From Bacillus salacetis (GTDB lineage: Bacteria; Bacillota; Bacilli; Bacillales; Bacillaceae_B), in NCBI RefSeq assembly GCF_003581585.1, contig NZ_QXIR01000004.1, forward strand, positions 1 through 64,000: a DNA stretch of 64,000 nt. The letters run 5' to 3'. The translations under genes were made by a program, and so were the position numbers. A model generated the notes under the pieces. It was not told where the DNA came from. It ran no database searches and was given only the letters and a program-made list of their open reading frames with translations. Positions 61,957 to 64,000 of the stretch are shown here, piece after piece; positions within the stretch are counted from its first letter, which is position 1, and the number at the start of each line of letters is the position of its first letter.

Positions 61957-62712
61957 CTATATGACCTTATTCCGGATATAGCTTCCCAGGAAATCGACTG
62001 CAATGACCATGATCATAATGATCAGGACATCAAGGGAAACGGACGAGTACTGAAATGTTTTGAAATCATTGAAAAGCCGCTGGCCGATTCCGCCGCCGCC
62101 GATGAAACCCAGTACCAGCGACGTCCTGATCGCTACTTCAAAACGGTAAAAATAGTGGGAAAGGACATTGGGCCAAATTTGCGGGATGATGCTGAAAAAG
62201 GAGGCAAACCATTTTTTGGCGCCAACCGCCTTCAACGCATCCTGAGGTCCCGGATCTGAAGCTTCTATAAGCTCTGAGACCAGTTTTCCCAGCACCCCGA
62301 TATTATGGATCATGATCGCAATCACCGCCGGAAATGGTCCGAGTCCCAGTGCGGTCAAAAGAATCAAGCCGATCACAATTTCAGGAATGGAACGGACGAA
62401 ACTTAACGCGACCCTTGCAAAATGATAGAGGAGGGAGGAGGGTGAAGTATTCCTTGCTGAGATGAAACTGAGCGGCAAGGCGATCAGGAGGCCGAAAAAG
62501 CTACCGAGAAACGCCATTGCCAAAGTTTCAAGCCCATCCTGTACCATTCTTGGCAGAAGGGAAAAATCCATAGGAAACCATTGCGATAGAAAGTCGATCA
62601 TATTTCGGAAGTCCTTGAATTTGGATAAATCAAATTCCGTCAGCTTCATACTAAAGTAGACAAGGATGACTAATATAAGAAAAGTTACAAAGCTCCTCTT
62701 TTTAAACCACAC
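61957..62712 (-). CDS. phnE: Phosphonate-type ABC transporter permease
   Basis: 251 residues with six or so helices. The EAA-type coupling loop reads SDPGPQDALKAVGAKKWFAS and the late block LVLGFIGGGGIGQRLFNDF is typical of PhnE. The start is GTG. It lies 12 bases before phnC and 11 after phnD, forming one operon. Confidence 0.92.
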   Translation of the reverse strand: MWFKKRSFVTFLILVILVYFSMKLTEFDLSKFKDFRNMIDFLSQWFPMDFSLLPRMVQDGLETLAMAFLGSFFGLLIALPLSFISARNTSPSSLLYHFARVALSFVRSIPEIVIGLILLTALGLGPFPAVIAIMIHNIGVLGKLVSELIEASDPGPQDALKAVGAKKWFASFFSIIPQIWPNVLSHYFYRFEVAIRTSLVLGFIGGGGIGQRLFNDFKTFQYSSVSLDVLIIMIMVIAVDFLGSYIRNKVI

Positions 62713-62723
62713 GATGAATCACT

Positions 62724-63641
62724 CTATTCTTCTATAAGTCCCTGCTTCAGGGCTGCCTGCCTAATGCTTTCATAGTCTTCGTTGGAAGCCTCTGTAAAGC
62801 CTGTGGCACCAAAGGCATCAAGGACTTCCTGGTCCTCGATCTCAAGGAATGCTGATTGTAAGGATTCTATTGTTTCTTCATCTGTATCCTGGTGAACAGC
62901 CCACGGATATTGGAAAAGTTTCTCTGATTCCCATATCGTTTTGATCTGGTCACCATCTACCTTGCCGGAATCTATAAGCTGGTTAAATATTGCACTGTCG
63001 ATTGCTCCTGCTTCGACTTGTTTATTTTGGACAGCAAGAGCTGTTGCATCATGTGAGCCTGTAAACCGGACAGACTTGAATTCATGTTCATCTTCTGATT
63101 GATATACTCCTCTATCCTGAAGCTCGATGGACGGTATCAGGGATCCTGATGTTGAGTTAGGGTCACCAAAGGCAAAGTTCACTTCTTTGCTTTCATCCAG
63201 CAATTCTTCAATGGAATTCCACGGGTTGTCTTTATGTGTAATGATATAGGAATGGTAGAACGGTTCTCCATCAATCAATTGGGTGATGATGGCTTTAGCC
63301 CCGCTTTTTTCATGAGCGATGACATAAGAAAGGGGACCGAAATACGCCATATCTATCTTGTCATAGTTCATTGCCTCAACAACGCCATTGTAATCTGGAT
63401 AAACCTCGACCTTGACATCCCTTCCCAGTTTATCAGTCAGGATGCTTTGCAGCTTGTCCATCGCCGCCTCCATGGCACCTTCTGTCTGAACAGGGATGAC
63501 ACCTATGGTGAACTCTTCGTCTCCAGCTGCTTCATTGCTGCCCTCTGAGTTATTGTCACCTGAATTCCCGTTACCGCTGCCGCATGCTGTGATCAGCAGG
63601 GAGAGGGATAGTAAGAGAGTAAGAAATATGTTTTTTTTCAT
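62724..63641 (-). CDS. phnD: Phosphonate/phosphite-binding lipoprotein
   Basis: 305 residues. The signal sequence ends at a lipobox (LLITAC), then a Gly/Asn/Ser-rich linker, then a periplasmic-binding-like fold typical of PhnD/PtxB (FTIGVIPVQTEGAMEAAMDK, AYFGPLSYVIAHEK, ATALAVQNKQVEAGAI). It captures phosphonate or phosphite outside the membrane. AGAGGTG precedes the ATG. It is the first gene of the operon. Confidence 0.92.
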   Translation of the reverse strand: MKKNIFLTLLLSLSLLITACGSGNGNSGDNNSEGSNEAAGDEEFTIGVIPVQTEGAMEAAMDKLQSILTDKLGRDVKVEVYPDYNGVVEAMNYDKIDMAYFGPLSYVIAHEKSGAKAIITQLIDGEPFYHSYIITHKDNPWNSIEELLDESKEVNFAFGDPNSTSGSLIPSIELQDRGVYQSEDEHEFKSVRFTGSHDATALAVQNKQVEAGAIDSAIFNQLIDSGKVDGDQIKTIWESEKLFQYPWAVHQDTDEETIESLQSAFLEIEDQEVLDAFGATGFTEASNEDYESIRQAALKQGLIEE

Positions 63642-63700
63642 TAGTGCACCTCTTTTTATAGTATTTCAAAATAAATGGCCGGAATCAGTCAATGTTGTAG

Positions 63701-63820
63701 GGATCTTTTTGTGAATTTTGTTGCTATTCAATATAAGTTTCAACTAATATCCTGGTAAATCACCATAAAAATCCGGCTACAGGAATTTTTACGAAAGCAG
63801 AAATATATGCGAAAACAGCC
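63701..63820 (-). mobile_element. MITE-like repeat, copy 14, internally deleted (120 bp)
   Basis: Left part GGATCTTTTTGTGAATTTTG to about CCATAAAAATCC, then directly the right part ending ATATGCGAAAACAGCC; about 70 bp of the middle is missing. The flanks do not show a convincing duplication. It lies 60 bases upstream of phnD, in its promoter region. Confidence 0.85.
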
Positions 63821-63826
63821 CTGTAT

Positions 63827-63852
63827 AAAAAGGACCCGTAAAGAGCCCTTTT
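63827..63852 (-). terminator. Terminator of selD
   Basis: On the minus strand: stem AAAAGGGCTC paired with GGGTCCTTTT (G-U pairs), then TTTT. It starts at the selD stop codon. Confidence 0.7.
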
Positions 63853-64000
63853 ATATTACACTTATCCTTCCCGGGTTTTCAGCTGTTACTTTTCCGATGA
63901 CAGCAGAGTTCAGGTTTCTTTTTTTCAGCTCGTTTAGCAGAGCTTCTGCTTGTTCCTCCGGTACGGAAATGAGCAGCCCGCCGGAAGTGATGGCATCACA
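63851..64000 (-). CDS. selD: Selenide, water dikinase, C-terminal fragment (gene runs off the window)
   Basis: The last 49 residues of SelD: CDAITSGGLLISVPEEQAEA, then LLNELKKRNLNSAVIGKV and a short end. The TSGGLLISV block is diagnostic of the AIR synthase-like C-terminal domain of SelD. The enzyme makes selenophosphate for selenouridine in tRNA or for selenocysteine. The gene continues beyond the window edge. Confidence 0.9.
   Translation of the reverse strand, partial: CDAITSGGLLISVPEEQAEALLNELKKRNLNSAVIGKVTAENPGRISVI

Noticed and set aside
1-64000. CRISPR arrays, tRNA, rRNA or prophage
   Set aside because: No evenly spaced direct repeats with unique spacers, no tRNA-like cloverleaf with CCA end and no rRNA or phage structural genes were noticed. 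The only dispersed repeats are the MITE-like copies, which are spaced by kilobases.

Overview
The window reads as chromosome of a Firmicute of the Bacillaceae type. Evidence: AGGAGG-type ribosome binding sites, frequent GTG and TTG starts, a Spo0M-like protein, FosB (a bacillithiol-dependent enzyme), an RNPP/NprR-type regulator with its peptide gene, RsbR-like STAS proteins, PepF, and several small families that I associate with bacilli (DUF4181, DUF4083, YrhK, CBO0543-like, DUF3231). No rRNA, tRNA, CRISPR array, phage module or transposase was seen. The species cannot be named from the sequence alone.

Layout. 0-3 kb: an M29 aminopeptidase, then a quorum-sensing-like cassette made of an HTH-TPR regulator and a 42-residue exported peptide. 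3-9.6 kb: threonine aldolase, short Spo0M, a zinc-free MDR oxidoreductase, a CPA1 Na+/H+ antiporter and an M24 peptidase. 9.6-20.7 kb: M20 peptidase, RlaP/YcgL-like nucleotidyltransferase, HEAT-like protein, VanZ, SET domain protein, OsmC, alpha/beta hydrolase, GNATs, histidine phosphatase, serine hydrolase, cupin and NUDIX. 20.7-24 kb: two 2'-5' RNA ligase-like paralogues (one broken) around GNATs and a broken lipoprotein. 24-30.2 kb: an RsbR-like STAS protein, an ECF sigma factor with an LCP-like anti-sigma, and a second ECF sigma/anti-sigma pair followed by two orphan OppB/OppC-like permeases. 30-36.7 kb: small membrane proteins, VanW and a 1026-residue GNAT fusion. 36.8-44.4 kb: PepF, methyltransferase, DMT-type exporter and YrhK. 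44.9-52 kb: GNATs, NUDIX, MFS transporter, FosB, histidine phosphatase and a cluster of frameshifted genes. 52-59 kb: SpoIIAA-like protein, DEDDh exonuclease, K+ channel-like protein, PpiB, CoxG-like, MtnX-like and DUF3231. 59-64 kb: a second STAS protein, polysaccharide deacetylase, a PhnCDE-type transporter and the 3' end of selD.

The most striking signal is not a gene. A family of about 190-bp non-coding elements occurs 14 times in 64 kb, seven in each orientation. They have imperfect terminal inverted repeats (GGCTSTTTTCG...TTGTTGC), conserved internal palindromes and 8-bp target duplications, four of them perfect (copies at 4276, 18993, 20691, 60995). This is a MITE-like family, probably moved in trans. 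The copies sit in the T-tracts of transcription terminators, on stop codons, or immediately upstream of ribosome binding sites.

Six genes are disrupted or look shortened. Several frameshifts are one-base changes in homopolymers, so sequencing error has to be excluded before calling them pseudogenes. Most genes form short operons joined by 4-bp or similar overlaps. The dominant themes are small-molecule modification (ten GNAT domains), detoxification, peptide turnover, and envelope or stress regulation.
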